Part shown: piece after piece, positions 17,300 through 26,017 of the stretch
How positions within the stretch are numbered: position 1 is the stretch's first letter
Layout: each line of letters opens with the position of its first letter
Origin: a virus
Length of the DNA stretch: 64,000 nucleotides
Reading direction: 5' to 3' (one strand)
Virus record (IMG/VR): IMGVR_UViG_3300017917_002441
Coordinates: 62,001 to 126,000 of that record
Translations under genes and position numbers: made by a program
The notes under the pieces: model-generated
The model's database searches: none
Seen by the model: the letters and a program-made list of their open reading frames with translations, nothing else
What the model was told of the DNA's origin: nothing

Positions 17300-18414
17300 T
17301 CAAAGTTAGTTAAGAACTCATTGATGATTTGTTGTTGAAACGCATGCGAAAAGAAGTGCTTTTGATTTCTTTTCGCAATAGCTCTTAACTGTTGCAAAGT
17401 GTGTTCATTGGCCAAGGTCAATTGATCCATGGCATACACAATGGCACGTAATCGTTGCACTGGATCTTTTATTGTGTCATATGTTTCGTCAATAAGCCCG
17501 CTGAATGTTTCAAATCCGTAACTGCGCAAATATTCAAGTGCGCCAGGGGTAGATGCAAGAATAAACGGCTGTGCGCATGCGATTGGTCGTAAAGCTTTTT
17601 CTGTTAAGTGTAGACGTTCATCGTCAAACAATGTTTCTAACACAACTTCAACATGAGTTTCTTGATAGTCTGTTGAACAATAATCTGCACTGGCTGACGC
17701 TGGGGTTTGATTCAAAGTAAAATGTTGTTCAAGATCAGTGGCAACAATTTTAAATGCAGGATTGGCGAACTCATGAGCTCTATAGTGCTGTTCGTTATCA
17801 ATGGGGTTGAATCCCATTTTACACAGTGTAGCAACACTGCTCTTTGATACTAATTCGGCAAATTTTAGTCGATATTCTCTAGACCCGCCCCAGGCTCGAT
17901 TGTAAATTAAAAATAGCTTTTGAATATTTTTCTTGTGTAGCAATGGATCATGCTCGGCATATCTGTACCAGTCACGTGCAATTAGTCCATGGCTCCAAAA
18001 GTACACTGGCCAGTGATTTTTACTTGCAAGGTTGCTAACTTGTTTACTGTTGAGTTCGCTGTGCGTAAACAACACTGGTTTATCTGAGTCCCCGGTTGCT
18101 AGTATTTTTAATTCAAATTTTCTAAACAATTCAACCGCTTGTTCGTCAGAGATGTGCCGTGATGTTGGATCAATCTGAACCATGTAATTCTTCCATTGAA
18201 TAATGTCTTGATTAGAATATTGGGAGAAGTTAATTGGCTCTTGGTCATGAGACAACATAACTAGCGATGTTTCTAATTGTTGATTGGTATAGTTTTTCAA
18301 CGGAACCATGTGTTCAAGTTTTTTTGAGCCATGCGGGAACCAGCGATAAATTATGATATCGGTCTTGACAACGTCTTCTAAAAAATTGTATAATCTATCT
18401 AAAGGAACACTCAT
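17242..18414 (-). CDS. Putative glycosyltransferase-like protein
   Basis: 390 residues from MSVPLDRLYN. The C-terminal block LTEKALRPIACAQPFILAS, then LRSYGFETFSGLIDETYD, resembles the conserved acceptor/donor region of GT10-type and related phage glycosyltransferases (seKt.kPi...PFi, LGF.tF...dE.Yd). IYNRAWGGSREYRLKF lies mid-protein. The start is divergent from the dehydrogenase gene, whose promoter lies inside this coding sequence. Confidence 0.68.
   Translation of the reverse strand: MSVPLDRLYNFLEDVVKTDIIIYRWFPHGSKKLEHMVPLKNYTNQQLETSLVMLSHDQEPINFSQYSNQDIIQWKNYMVQIDPTSRHISDEQAVELFRKFELKILATGDSDKPVLFTHSELNSKQVSNLASKNHWPVYFWSHGLIARDWYRYAEHDPLLHKKNIQKLFLIYNRAWGGSREYRLKFAELVSKSSVATLCKMGFNPIDNEQHYRAHEFANPAFKIVATDLEQHFTLNQTPASASADYCSTDYQETHVEVVLETLFDDERLHLTEKALRPIACAQPFILASTPGALEYLRSYGFETFSGLIDETYDTIKDPVQRLRAIVYAMDQLTLANEHTLQQLRAIAKRNQKHFFSHAFQQQIINEFLTNFDQAILSITPSQSSPGGVCS
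18365..18394 (+). promoter_or_regulatory. Promoter of the sugar dehydrogenase gene
   Basis: TTGACA (18365-18370), 18-base spacer, TATAAT (18389-18394), then AAAGGA before ATG 18416. It lies within the 5' part of the opposite-strand gene, so divergent transcription may interfere. Confidence 0.85.
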
Positions 18415-18415
18415 T

Positions 18416-19669
18416 ATGAAAAATATTGGTTTTATTGGTCTGGGCAAACTTGGCCTTGACTGTGCTGAAGTATTTGCTGAAAAGCACACAGTTCGCGGGT
18501 TTGATATTTACCAACGTACCAGCAACAGTGTAAAAGTTTGCGGCATTGAAGAATGTGTCAACGAAAGCGAGTGGATCTTTATTGCTGTGCCTACACCGCA
18601 TGCTGATGGATATGATGGCTCAGTGCCCAGCAGCCACATGTGTCCCATGGACTTTGGGCATGACGCTGTAATCGAAGCAATTGACAATGTCAATAAACAC
18701 GCTCGTGAATCAAAGAAAATTGTGTTGATTTCAACAGTGTTGCCTGGAACAACACGCCGTAAGTTTATCACACGCCTTGACAAAAAGCACCAGTTCTTGT
18801 ACAACCCTTATCTCATTGCCATGGGCAGTGTGAAGTGGGACATGGTCAATCCTGAAATGGTCATGATTGGCACAGAAGATGGCAACCCCAATGCACTAGC
18901 CGGCGAGCTAATTGACATTTACAAAACTATTATGCAAAACAACCCACGTTACGAAATTGGTACATGGGACGAATGCGAAGCCATCAAGATCTTCTATAAC
19001 ACATTTATTTCAGCCAAAGTTGGACTTGCAAACATGATTCAAGACTTTGCAATGAAAATTGGCAACATCAATGTTGATGTAGTTACAAACGCATTGGCAC
19101 GTAGTACCATGCGTATCATGGGGCCTAAATACATGACAGCAGGCATGGGCGATGCCGGTGCTTGCCATCCACGTGACAACATTGCCTTGCGCTGGCTAGC
19201 ACAAGAATACGACATTGGTTACGACTTGTTTGACACAATTATGCATGCTCGTGAAGTGCAAGCAAAAAACTTAGCAGAATTCTTAGTTAAAGAATCAGGT
19301 AATTACATTGTTGGTCAATACATGCCAATTGCTATTCATGGCAAAGCCTACAAGCCCGATGTTCCCTACTGCATTGGTAGTTACAGTACACTAGTGGGAC
19401 ACTATATCAAAGCCTTGGGCCGCGATGTTGTTTATCTTGATCCCTTGGCCGATGACCCCACAGATGTAGTAGCAAACCTTGGTGATACACCACATGTTGT
19501 GTTGTGGGCACACAACCGTAAAATCACATATGAGTACACTGGCGATCAAGCTGATACTCAACCCTATTGTGAAATTCCACAAGGATCTGTTATTGTTGAT
19601 CCGTGGCGTAAATTAGAACTCACAGGAAAGCATACTATTATCCATTATGGCAACACACGAAATAATTAA
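18416..19669 (+). CDS. UDP-glucose/GDP-mannose dehydrogenase family protein
   Basis: 417 residues. The Rossmann motif GFIGLGKLG opens the protein, VPTPHADGYDGS fits the family's cofactor domain, and GDAGACHPRDNIAL holds the presumed catalytic cysteine (usual form GGxCxPKD). It oxidises a nucleotide sugar to the uronic acid, or a related substrate. Product sugars could feed surface or DNA decoration with the neighbouring transferase. Starts at 18416; longer in-frame starts lack a site. Confidence 0.88.
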   Translation: MKNIGFIGLGKLGLDCAEVFAEKHTVRGFDIYQRTSNSVKVCGIEECVNESEWIFIAVPTPHADGYDGSVPSSHMCPMDFGHDAVIEAIDNVNKHARESKKIVLISTVLPGTTRRKFITRLDKKHQFLYNPYLIAMGSVKWDMVNPEMVMIGTEDGNPNALAGELIDIYKTIMQNNPRYEIGTWDECEAIKIFYNTFISAKVGLANMIQDFAMKIGNINVDVVTNALARSTMRIMGPKYMTAGMGDAGACHPRDNIALRWLAQEYDIGYDLFDTIMHAREVQAKNLAEFLVKESGNYIVGQYMPIAIHGKAYKPDVPYCIGSYSTLVGHYIKALGRDVVYLDPLADDPTDVVANLGDTPHVVLWAHNRKITYEYTGDQADTQPYCEIPQGSVIVDPWRKLELTGKHTIIHYGNTRNN

Positions 19670-20168
19670 GTACAATCTTGAAGTGTTTTGGGACGACGAG
19701 TATCAGCGTCTTGAGTATGTCAATGAACCCTTCAACGATGCACCCAACATGTTGCGTTGGGTAGAGTTAGGGTTTGCATTTAACAAGTGCACAGGTGACA
19801 TGTGTGATATGCGAGCCCAACAGCCTACTTGGAACAGCAAGTTTATCAAGCACTTTCAATCTCAAGGCTGGAAAGATATTGGTACTAGCTATTACAGAAT
19901 GATGCCCGGTACTATATTACCAACACACGGCGACCTTTACGTAAAATACGTTAATTTGTTTAACCTGCATGGCCAAGAGCATCGCATTAGACGTGCAATT
20001 GTGTTTCTTGAGGACTGGCAAAGCGGACATTACTTTGAGGGCATGGGTCGGCCACTTACTGAGTGGAAGGCCGGCACTGTTGTAGAGTGGCCATTTGACA
20101 CTCCCCACATGGCCGCCAACATGGGATTCACCCCAAGATATACTTTACAAATAACAGGACACGTATGA
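19647..20168 (+). CDS. 2OG-Fe(II) oxygenase-like (Asp/Asn hydroxylase fold)
   Basis: 173 residues. The jelly-roll metal motif HGD (ILPTHGDLY), the distal histidine (DTPHMAANMG) and the 2-oxoglutarate arginine (PRYTLQITG) are in order, as in aspartyl/asparaginyl beta-hydroxylase-like proteins. It overlaps the dehydrogenase by 23 bases and the amidinotransferase by four, so the three genes form one translational unit. Confidence 0.78.
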   Translation: MATHEIIKYNLEVFWDDEYQRLEYVNEPFNDAPNMLRWVELGFAFNKCTGDMCDMRAQQPTWNSKFIKHFQSQGWKDIGTSYYRMMPGTILPTHGDLYVKYVNLFNLHGQEHRIRRAIVFLEDWQSGHYFEGMGRPLTEWKAGTVVEWPFDTPHMAANMGFTPRYTLQITGHV

Positions 20169-21076
20169 TAAGCTCCTACAACGAGTGGAGCCCGCTTAAA
20201 AAAATCATTGTGGGCGATGCTACTAATGCCAACTGGCCTTTGTATGATCCCGTTTTTAAGCTAGAAAGCGAAAAAACAACTTGGAAAGAAACACCAGTAC
20301 CATCAGGCCCTGTGCCACAATGGATTATCGACGAAGCCAATGAAGACCTTGAAATCCTTGCCACAACATTGACCAAGTTGGGTGTAGAAGTATTGCGTCC
20401 AGACCCGCTGAATTTTCAAGTTCACGATGGCATGTACAATTACTGTCCTAGAGATAGACTGCTGGTGTACGGCGACACAATAATTGATCCTGCCATGATG
20501 TATCCTTGTAGAGACATGGAATTACAGTGCTATCATGACATAGTTGATTCTGCATCAAATTACAAATTCATGCCACGCAATGAGGGTATGGTATTGGATG
20601 CGGCAAATGTGTGCAGACTCAATGACAAAATGTTATTCTTGGAATCAGCATCGGGTAATCGCAAGGCCTATGAGTGGCTGTGTGAACAATTTCCCAATGT
20701 TGAAATTGAACTTTGCAATTTTTATGCTGGTGTACACATTGATTCAACTATTGTGCCTTTGCGTGAAGGATTGGTTATGTTAAATGGCAGTAGAGTATCA
20801 TTTGACGATGTACCCCGTGTGTTTGATGGCTGGCAAAAAATTTGGGTTCGCGACGTAGTACCTCAAGGATTTCATGAATATCCATATGCATCAAAATGGA
20901 TTGCTATGAACATGTTGGTAGTAGATCCGCACACTGTGATATGCGATGCTGATCAACCCAACTTAATTAAAACTCTAGAAAGTTACAAGTTTACAGTGAT
21001 TCCCTTACGGTTAAGACAAAGCCGCACTCTAGGAGGCGGCTTTCATTGCGTCACACTTGATTTGGTTAGAGCTTAG
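20165..21076 (+). CDS. Amidinotransferase / arginine-deiminase superfamily enzyme
   Basis: 303 residues. The C-terminal catalytic cysteine lies in GGGFHCVTLDL (C295), and the catalytic His block is AGVHIDSTIVPL. The MISSYNEWSPLKKIIVGDA start matches glycine- and inosamine-phosphate amidinotransferases. It likely moves an amidino group from arginine to an amine; the acceptor is unknown. With the adjacent sugar dehydrogenase and oxygenase it may make a modified amino sugar or amino acid. Confidence 0.88.
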   Translation: MISSYNEWSPLKKIIVGDATNANWPLYDPVFKLESEKTTWKETPVPSGPVPQWIIDEANEDLEILATTLTKLGVEVLRPDPLNFQVHDGMYNYCPRDRLLVYGDTIIDPAMMYPCRDMELQCYHDIVDSASNYKFMPRNEGMVLDAANVCRLNDKMLFLESASGNRKAYEWLCEQFPNVEIELCNFYAGVHIDSTIVPLREGLVMLNGSRVSFDDVPRVFDGWQKIWVRDVVPQGFHEYPYASKWIAMNMLVVDPHTVICDADQPNLIKTLESYKFTVIPLRLRQSRTLGGGFHCVTLDLVRA

Positions 21077-21431
21077 TCACGATCATATAAGGGTTAGTAA
21101 ATGTTAAAAAAAAGTTAACAGCCCGTTCAAAAATGTCATCAAACTCAACTTCAACTACATAACCATTGTCGGTCCATTCAACAGTTTTTTCAATTTGATT
21201 AGTCAGCACCAGCATCATATCTTCAAGGGTGTTTATGGATACATTGGTACTAGACATGATCAAATCACCAAGATCGTTTTCGGCATCAAGCGAAACTAAA
21301 ATAGTGTCTCCCGATGTCAATTCTATAGGTTCAGCTTTGAATTTAGCATAGTCAAAATTGGGGTCTTGATCAGCAAGCGATTTTGGGTAAAAAAAGTCTT
21401 TGCTGAACTCAAATTTAGTTCGTATAGTCAT
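21066..21431 (-). CDS. Phage protein, unknown
   Basis: 121 residues, acidic, with FEFSKDFFYPKSLADQ at the start. Convergent with the amidinotransferase (11-base overlap) and divergent from the UV endonuclease gene. No domain recognised. Confidence 0.72.
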   Translation of the reverse strand: MTIRTKFEFSKDFFYPKSLADQDPNFDYAKFKAEPIELTSGDTILVSLDAENDLGDLIMSSTNVSINTLEDMMLVLTNQIEKTVEWTDNGYVVEVEFDDIFERAVNFFLTFTNPYMIVTKL

Positions 21432-21470
21432 TTGGGAAGTCTCCAGTTAGAGTATTTATAACAACACTGC

Positions 21471-21499
21471 TTGACTTTTATTTTGTTTCGCTATATAAT
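21471..21499 (+). promoter_or_regulatory. Promoter giving a leaderless transcript
   Basis: TTGACT (21471-21476), 17-base spacer, TATAAT (21494-21499), six bases, then ATG 21506. +1 should fall on the start codon. Confidence 0.85.
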
Positions 21500-21505
21500 A
21501 AGCCT

Positions 21506-22534
21506 ATGACTAACAAATTTGGTTTCTGTTGCAAGTGGATCGATGACCCCAGCGAATGCGCTGGTCGTAAACCCACTACCGAAAGCCGTGATCTCAACGG
21601 CCGTTCAACTACTATGCGCTGGCTTCGCGAACACCCAAACGAAGCCGAACAGCGTCAGTGGGACATCATGAATCACAATGCTCGTGCGGCTCTGCTTATG
21701 GTTGAACGGGTTGCCGCATTACCACCCGAGCGTAGAATGGTGCGGCTGGGCAGTGAAATGCTACAAGGCTACACACACGAAGACTGGATTCCATTTTGGC
21801 AACAAGCAGATGTGCAAGCTCATTGTGCGCGGATCTTTGCGCCAGTTGGTGCTCGTGCTAGAGAACTAGGCGTGCGCTTGGGTTTTCATCCCGGTCAGTT
21901 TTGTGTACTGGCAAGTGAAAGCGACGAAATTGTAGAACGCAGTATTCTTGAATTTGAATACCACGCCGACATGGCTCGCTGGATGGGCTATGGTAGCACA
22001 TGGCATGATCATGGTTTTATGATCAATGTCCACTTGTCGGGCAAAGGTGGCCCAGACAAATTTTTGCGGACTCTTGGTAAACTTAGCCCCGAGGCTCGCA
22101 ACCTCATAACTATAGAAAACGACGAGGTATCAAATGGTTTGGACGTTACTCTCTCTGTGGCTGATCATGTGGCTCTTGTGCTGGACATTCATCACCACTG
22201 GGTCAAGACCGGTGAGTACATCGACGCAGGAGATGCTCGTGTACAGCGTGTGGCTGAGTCTTGGCGTGACGCTCGCCCTGGCATGCATTATAGTGTTAGC
22301 CGCGAAGATCTTCTTGTTGGTCATGATACCGGAAATCGCCCAGATCTTGCTGGACTTCTTGATCGAGGTTTTAAAAAGCAACAACTCAGGGCACACAGCG
22401 ATTTCATGTGGAATTCGGCTGTGAACAAGTGGGCACTGACCTTTTGTGATCAATTTGACATTGAAGTCGAAGCCAAAGGTAAAAATTTAGCAACCGATGG
22501 GTTGCATCAACAATGGCTGGCAACACGTGCTTGA
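21506..22534 (+). CDS. uvsE: UV damage endonuclease (UVDE/UvsE)
   Basis: 342 residues. The TIM-barrel metal sites are readable: FHPGQFCVLAS, SILEFEYHADMARWMG, NVHLSGKGG, LITIENDE, LVLDIHHHW and AHSDFMWN. UVDE nicks 5' of UV photoproducts and other lesions, starting alternative excision repair, useful to a phage in sunlit water. The start FGFCCKW is slightly unlike the usual RLGYV start. Transcript appears leaderless. Confidence 0.94.
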   Translation: MTNKFGFCCKWIDDPSECAGRKPTTESRDLNGRSTTMRWLREHPNEAEQRQWDIMNHNARAALLMVERVAALPPERRMVRLGSEMLQGYTHEDWIPFWQQADVQAHCARIFAPVGARARELGVRLGFHPGQFCVLASESDEIVERSILEFEYHADMARWMGYGSTWHDHGFMINVHLSGKGGPDKFLRTLGKLSPEARNLITIENDEVSNGLDVTLSVADHVALVLDIHHHWVKTGEYIDAGDARVQRVAESWRDARPGMHYSVSREDLLVGHDTGNRPDLAGLLDRGFKKQQLRAHSDFMWNSAVNKWALTFCDQFDIEVEAKGKNLATDGLHQQWLATRA

Positions 22535-22811
22535 TATTTTTGAAAACACATTTGAATGGATAAAAGATGACTGGAACTCTCATCCTTTCCGCTTTGTTAT
22601 CGAATTGCTTGCTTGGGCTATTAGTATTGGGTGCTCAATCACAATGGCTCTTACGGTCCCAAATCCACCTTTGCTTGTTCTTTATCCTATTTGGATTGCA
22701 GGTTGTGCTATGTACGCTTGGTCTGCTTATACTAGGAAATCATTTGGCATGCTGGCTAACTACATCTTGTTAACTACTATAGACACAGTTGGACTGATAC
22801 GCATGTTATAA
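22527..22811 (+). CDS. Small membrane protein
   Basis: 94 residues from GTG 22527 (MLDIFENTFEWIKDDW), which overlaps the uvsE stop; ATG 22497 is the alternative. There are about three hydrophobic segments. The pattern resembles small membrane proteins of T4-like aquatic phages; function unknown. Confidence 0.75.
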   Translation: MLDIFENTFEWIKDDWNSHPFRFVIELLAWAISIGCSITMALTVPNPPLLVLYPIWIAGCAMYAWSAYTRKSFGMLANYILLTTIDTVGLIRML

Positions 22812-22819
22812 AATAAACG

Positions 22820-22838
22820 GCCCCGTAAGGGGCTTTTT
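22820..22838 (+). terminator. Rho-independent terminator
   Basis: GCCCC-GTAA-GGGGC followed by TTTTT, right after the 22811 stop. Confidence 0.9.
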
Positions 22839-22857
22839 ATTTGGCGTAAATAAAGTC

Positions 22858-24909
22858 ATGCTAAAAAAATTACTGCTTTCACCATGGACAGCAACGGTAA
22901 CTCTTGTATTAATCTTGGCAGTTAGAACCGCAGATCCTGTTTTTGTTGAAAGTATTAGATTACGTTATTTTGACACACTGATCACTGCCAAAGAATCTAC
23001 AGTCAACAACATTGTTACTGTAAATATTGACGAAGCCAGTTTGGATCGTTATGGTCAATGGCCGTTGCCGAGAGCTGAATATGCCAAAATTGTTCGAGAT
23101 CTATACCAGAAGGGAGCAGGCCTTGTGGTACTTAATGTACTCATGCCAGAGCCAGACCGCACAGGTGGCGACAGTGCGTTGGGTCAAACTCTAAAGGAAT
23201 TCCCAGTAGTGCTGGGCAGTGCGCCTGCAAACAACACCAAAAACACTCCACGAGTACCTGGCTCAGCAGTGCTGAATCCCGAGTACCTAGATCAAATCAT
23301 ACAATATCCGGGGTTAATAGCCAACGTTCCGCAATTGGAACGCAATGCCGCTGGTGTTGGCGTCACAGGCACACTGCCCGAAGTCGACGGTGTTAATCGT
23401 CGCATGCCTTTGATTGTTGCAGTAGATGGCAAACTATATCCAGCTCTAAGCTTAGAAACTTTGCGTGTGGCAGCCAACGATTCAACCTTTCAAGTCAAGC
23501 TGTTTGAAGGCGGTGTTGAAAAAATGCGCATTCCACAGTTTGGTGTCATTGCAACGGATAGCCTAGGGCGTGTGTGGATTGACTGGAGTCAACAAAGTCA
23601 AAGCTACAGTCTAACCAATATACCAAACAATTTAAACGGAGCTATTGTAATAGTAGGCCCTACGGCCGCTGGAATAGGTAACCCGTTGCCAACTGCTCGT
23701 GGTGCTGTGTGGCCGCACGAAGTGCAAGCCGCAGTGATAGGCACCATGGTCAACGGCGTTGTTATACAACGTCCTGACTACGCAGACGGTGTAGAAATCA
23801 TAGCCCTGGCAGTGGCTAGTATATTACTGCTGTTTTTAACAAGGTGGACTTATGCGGGATTGGCTAGTGTTATTGTGTTGGTTTGTGGCTCCGTGGCTGG
23901 TAGTTGGTGGGCTTTTACTAATCATTTATGGTTATATGACGCTACTGCCTTTGCAGTTGGCACAGTCCTGGTCGCTTTGCATGCCTACGGAGTCAAATTT
24001 GTTTCAGAGTTCTTACAGAAACAACAAATAAAGAAACAGTTTGGCACATATCTCTCGCCCGCCATGGTTGAGAAGTTGCAGAAGAATCCTGAGCTATTAA
24101 CTTTGGGTGGCGAGTCAAGAGAGTTAAGTATCATGTTCACTGATGTGCGCGGGTTTACTTCGATATCTGAACACTATGGTCGAGACGTACAAGGTCTTAC
24201 TAAAATTATGAACCGGTACATGACTGCAATGACTGCCAAGATCATAGAAAACAACGGAACGTTAGACAAATACATTGGCGATGCACAAATGGCATTTTGG
24301 AACGCACCGCTAGACGATGCAGATCACGCAAAAAACGCAGTTCGAACAGCATTAGAAATGATGAGGAGCCTTGATGACTTTAATGCAGAAATTACTCAAG
24401 AAGGTGTGCCAGCCTTTGGTATGGGTCTTGGAATCAACACCGACACTGTTGTGGTGGGTAATATGGGATCTAGTCAGCGTTTTGACTATACTTGCCTTGG
24501 TGATGGCGTCAATTTGGCTAGCCGATTGGAGGGCCAGAGTAAGCCGTACGGTGTCCGAATTGTACTTGGTCCAAGGACTGCAGAATTGGTGCAGGAAGAA
24601 TACTACGTACTAGAACTAGACTGTATTGCTGTTAAAGGCAAAACACAAGGTGTACACATCTATACAGTGCTAGGGCACAACAATGATGTTGTTGCCGAAT
24701 CCAATGATAGACAGATGCACGAAGCAATGTTGGCATTGTATCGTCAGAAAAAGTTTGATACAGCTATAAAATTCTGTCAGGACTTGCGCGGAAGATTCAA
24801 CGGTGAAATGGATTACTACTACACTGCTTGGATTGAACGTTGTGAAGAAATGAAAAACACCCCTTTGCCCACAGACTGGGACGGGGTGTATCGTGCTACC
24901 AGCAAATAA
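22858..24909 (+). CDS. CHASE2-domain class III adenylate/guanylate cyclase
   Basis: 683 residues. After an N-terminal signal anchor comes an extracytoplasmic CHASE2 region (about 30-290, with VNIDEASLDRYGQWPLPR), then membrane segments (about 300-375) and a catalytic domain (about 420-600). Catalytic blocks: LSIMFTDVRGFTSISE (metal Asp), LDKYIGDAQMAFWNAP (substrate Lys, metal Asp), GLGINTDTVVVGNMG and RFDYTCLGDGVNLASRLE. The 60-residue tail is shared with the 16943 protein. It should make cAMP or cGMP in response to an external signal. A complete cyclase is unusual in a phage. Confidence 0.92.
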   Translation: MLKKLLLSPWTATVTLVLILAVRTADPVFVESIRLRYFDTLITAKESTVNNIVTVNIDEASLDRYGQWPLPRAEYAKIVRDLYQKGAGLVVLNVLMPEPDRTGGDSALGQTLKEFPVVLGSAPANNTKNTPRVPGSAVLNPEYLDQIIQYPGLIANVPQLERNAAGVGVTGTLPEVDGVNRRMPLIVAVDGKLYPALSLETLRVAANDSTFQVKLFEGGVEKMRIPQFGVIATDSLGRVWIDWSQQSQSYSLTNIPNNLNGAIVIVGPTAAGIGNPLPTARGAVWPHEVQAAVIGTMVNGVVIQRPDYADGVEIIALAVASILLLFLTRWTYAGLASVIVLVCGSVAGSWWAFTNHLWLYDATAFAVGTVLVALHAYGVKFVSEFLQKQQIKKQFGTYLSPAMVEKLQKNPELLTLGGESRELSIMFTDVRGFTSISEHYGRDVQGLTKIMNRYMTAMTAKIIENNGTLDKYIGDAQMAFWNAPLDDADHAKNAVRTALEMMRSLDDFNAEITQEGVPAFGMGLGINTDTVVVGNMGSSQRFDYTCLGDGVNLASRLEGQSKPYGVRIVLGPRTAELVQEEYYVLELDCIAVKGKTQGVHIYTVLGHNNDVVAESNDRQMHEAMLALYRQKKFDTAIKFCQDLRGRFNGEMDYYYTAWIERCEEMKNTPLPTDWDGVYRATSK

Positions 24910-24911
24910 AT

Positions 24912-25205
24912 TTACTGAGCCTTGTCAACAGATTTGTTGATTTTCTTGTCAGCTTCCATGCGTTCGCGTTCAATTTTATCGCCACGCAAATGCAAAGTCA
25001 CAGTGACCTTTTGATTGAGTCTGATCAAATCGTTATCCAACATACGAATACGATCGATCAAGGCAATTAATGTGGTGTTGGCTTCGCTCAACACTGGCTT
25101 GATTTCTGTTGTTGCCCACTTCCATACATAAAATATCAAGTAGCCCATGCCCCCGGCAGCTACTATAGGAAATCCATATTTGTTAACTAATTCTACAATG
25201 TCCAT
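24912..25205 (-). CDS. Small membrane protein with C-terminal coiled coil
   Basis: 97 residues: one N-terminal membrane helix (YGFPIVAAGGMGYLIFYVW), then a charged helix. It is paralogous in layout to the 25694 protein (GFPIAAAIAAGYFVFLTLKF). This resembles holin- or hemolysin-XhlA-like small phage proteins, but the role is unproven. Confidence 0.75.
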   Translation of the reverse strand: MDIVELVNKYGFPIVAAGGMGYLIFYVWKWATTEIKPVLSEANTTLIALIDRIRMLDNDLIRLNQKVTVTLHLRGDKIERERMEADKKINKSVDKAQ

Positions 25206-25208
25206 ACT

Positions 25209-25358
25209 TTACCCCAATAAAATTCCAACAACAACACCGATTGCAAACGCAACACTGGCAACATAAAACAAATCTCGGTCATGCCATAGAGGTTGATTTT
25301 TTAAATATATTTTGGTATGTTCAGGTAGACTGTTGTACCATTGGCTCCATTTGTCCAT
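25209..25358 (-). CDS. Tiny membrane protein
   Basis: 49 residues (MDKWSQWYNSLPEHTKIYLK...), with a C-terminal glycine-rich membrane helix (FAIGVVVGILLG). It overlaps the upstream gene by 38 bases in another frame and ends three bases from the next start. Confidence 0.7.
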   Translation of the reverse strand: MDKWSQWYNSLPEHTKIYLKNQPLWHDRDLFYVASVAFAIGVVVGILLG

Positions 25359-25503
25359 GTTGTAATCCTTGTTGTACTAATGCATTTAATTGGTCGGCGC
25401 ATCGTCTAATATCTTGCGACAGTTCTCCGTTACCAATGTCCTTTTCAACATCTCTTGCTACGTCATGCAGTTTAATTACGTCATCTACTAGTCTAAGAAT
25501 CAT
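25321..25503 (-). CDS. Small helical phage protein
   Basis: 60 residues from MILRLVDDVIKLHDVARDVE (GAGAGG site upstream). A single amphipathic helix-rich protein; no function recognised. Confidence 0.7.
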   Translation of the reverse strand: MILRLVDDVIKLHDVARDVEKDIGNGELSQDIRRCADQLNALVQQGLQHGQMEPMVQQST

Positions 25504-25513
25504 GTGATGCCTC

Positions 25514-25693
25514 TCAATCAATTTTGTTAACAAACTTTTCAAACGCATCTAGCCGACGCAGCCAACGCTGGCCGTCAATCTCAACCAGCTGAAAAACGTC
25601 ACCGGGATTCCAAGTTAGTTTTGCAACATTGATCTCTTCGTCAAGTTTGATACCGTTGGGATACAAGTCCCAGTCATAATCAACGTACTTCAT
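25514..25693 (-). CDS. Small phage protein
   Basis: 59 residues, MKYVDYDWDLYPNGIKLDEE..., with WNPGDVFQLVE. It lies one base from the downstream end of the 25694 gene and looks like a conserved small phage protein. Confidence 0.72.
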   Translation of the reverse strand: MKYVDYDWDLYPNGIKLDEEINVAKLTWNPGDVFQLVEIDGQRWLRRLDAFEKFVNKID

Positions 25694-25972
25694 TTAGTCC
25701 CTTCTAGCATCACTTTGTTCTGCTCGAGCAATACGATCTAAGTCAGGTTCTAGCCCTAGAGCATGCGATACTTTGGTGTCAATACGTACAACGTCGTGAT
25801 TCATGGCAGCCACACGTTTGTCTAATGCGCCAATAATACCGGCCATGCCTTTAACGCTGGAGGTAACTCCAGCAAGAATAAATTTCAGTGTTAGAAATAC
25901 AAAATAGCCGGCTGCAATAGCGGCTGCGATTGGAAAACCTAGTTCTGCAACTAGCTTGAAAAACTCACCCAT
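25694..25972 (-). CDS. Small membrane protein, paralogue of 24912
   Basis: 92 residues. N-terminal membrane helix, then a charged helix ending RAEQSDARRD. It begins with an AAGGAG site. Confidence 0.75.
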   Translation of the reverse strand: MGEFFKLVAELGFPIAAAIAAGYFVFLTLKFILAGVTSSVKGMAGIIGALDKRVAAMNHDVVRIDTKVSHALGLEPDLDRIARAEQSDARRD

Positions 25973-26017
25973 GTTGGCTCCTTGAAGGATATAATTTTAT
26001 TATGCAATTATTTATTA

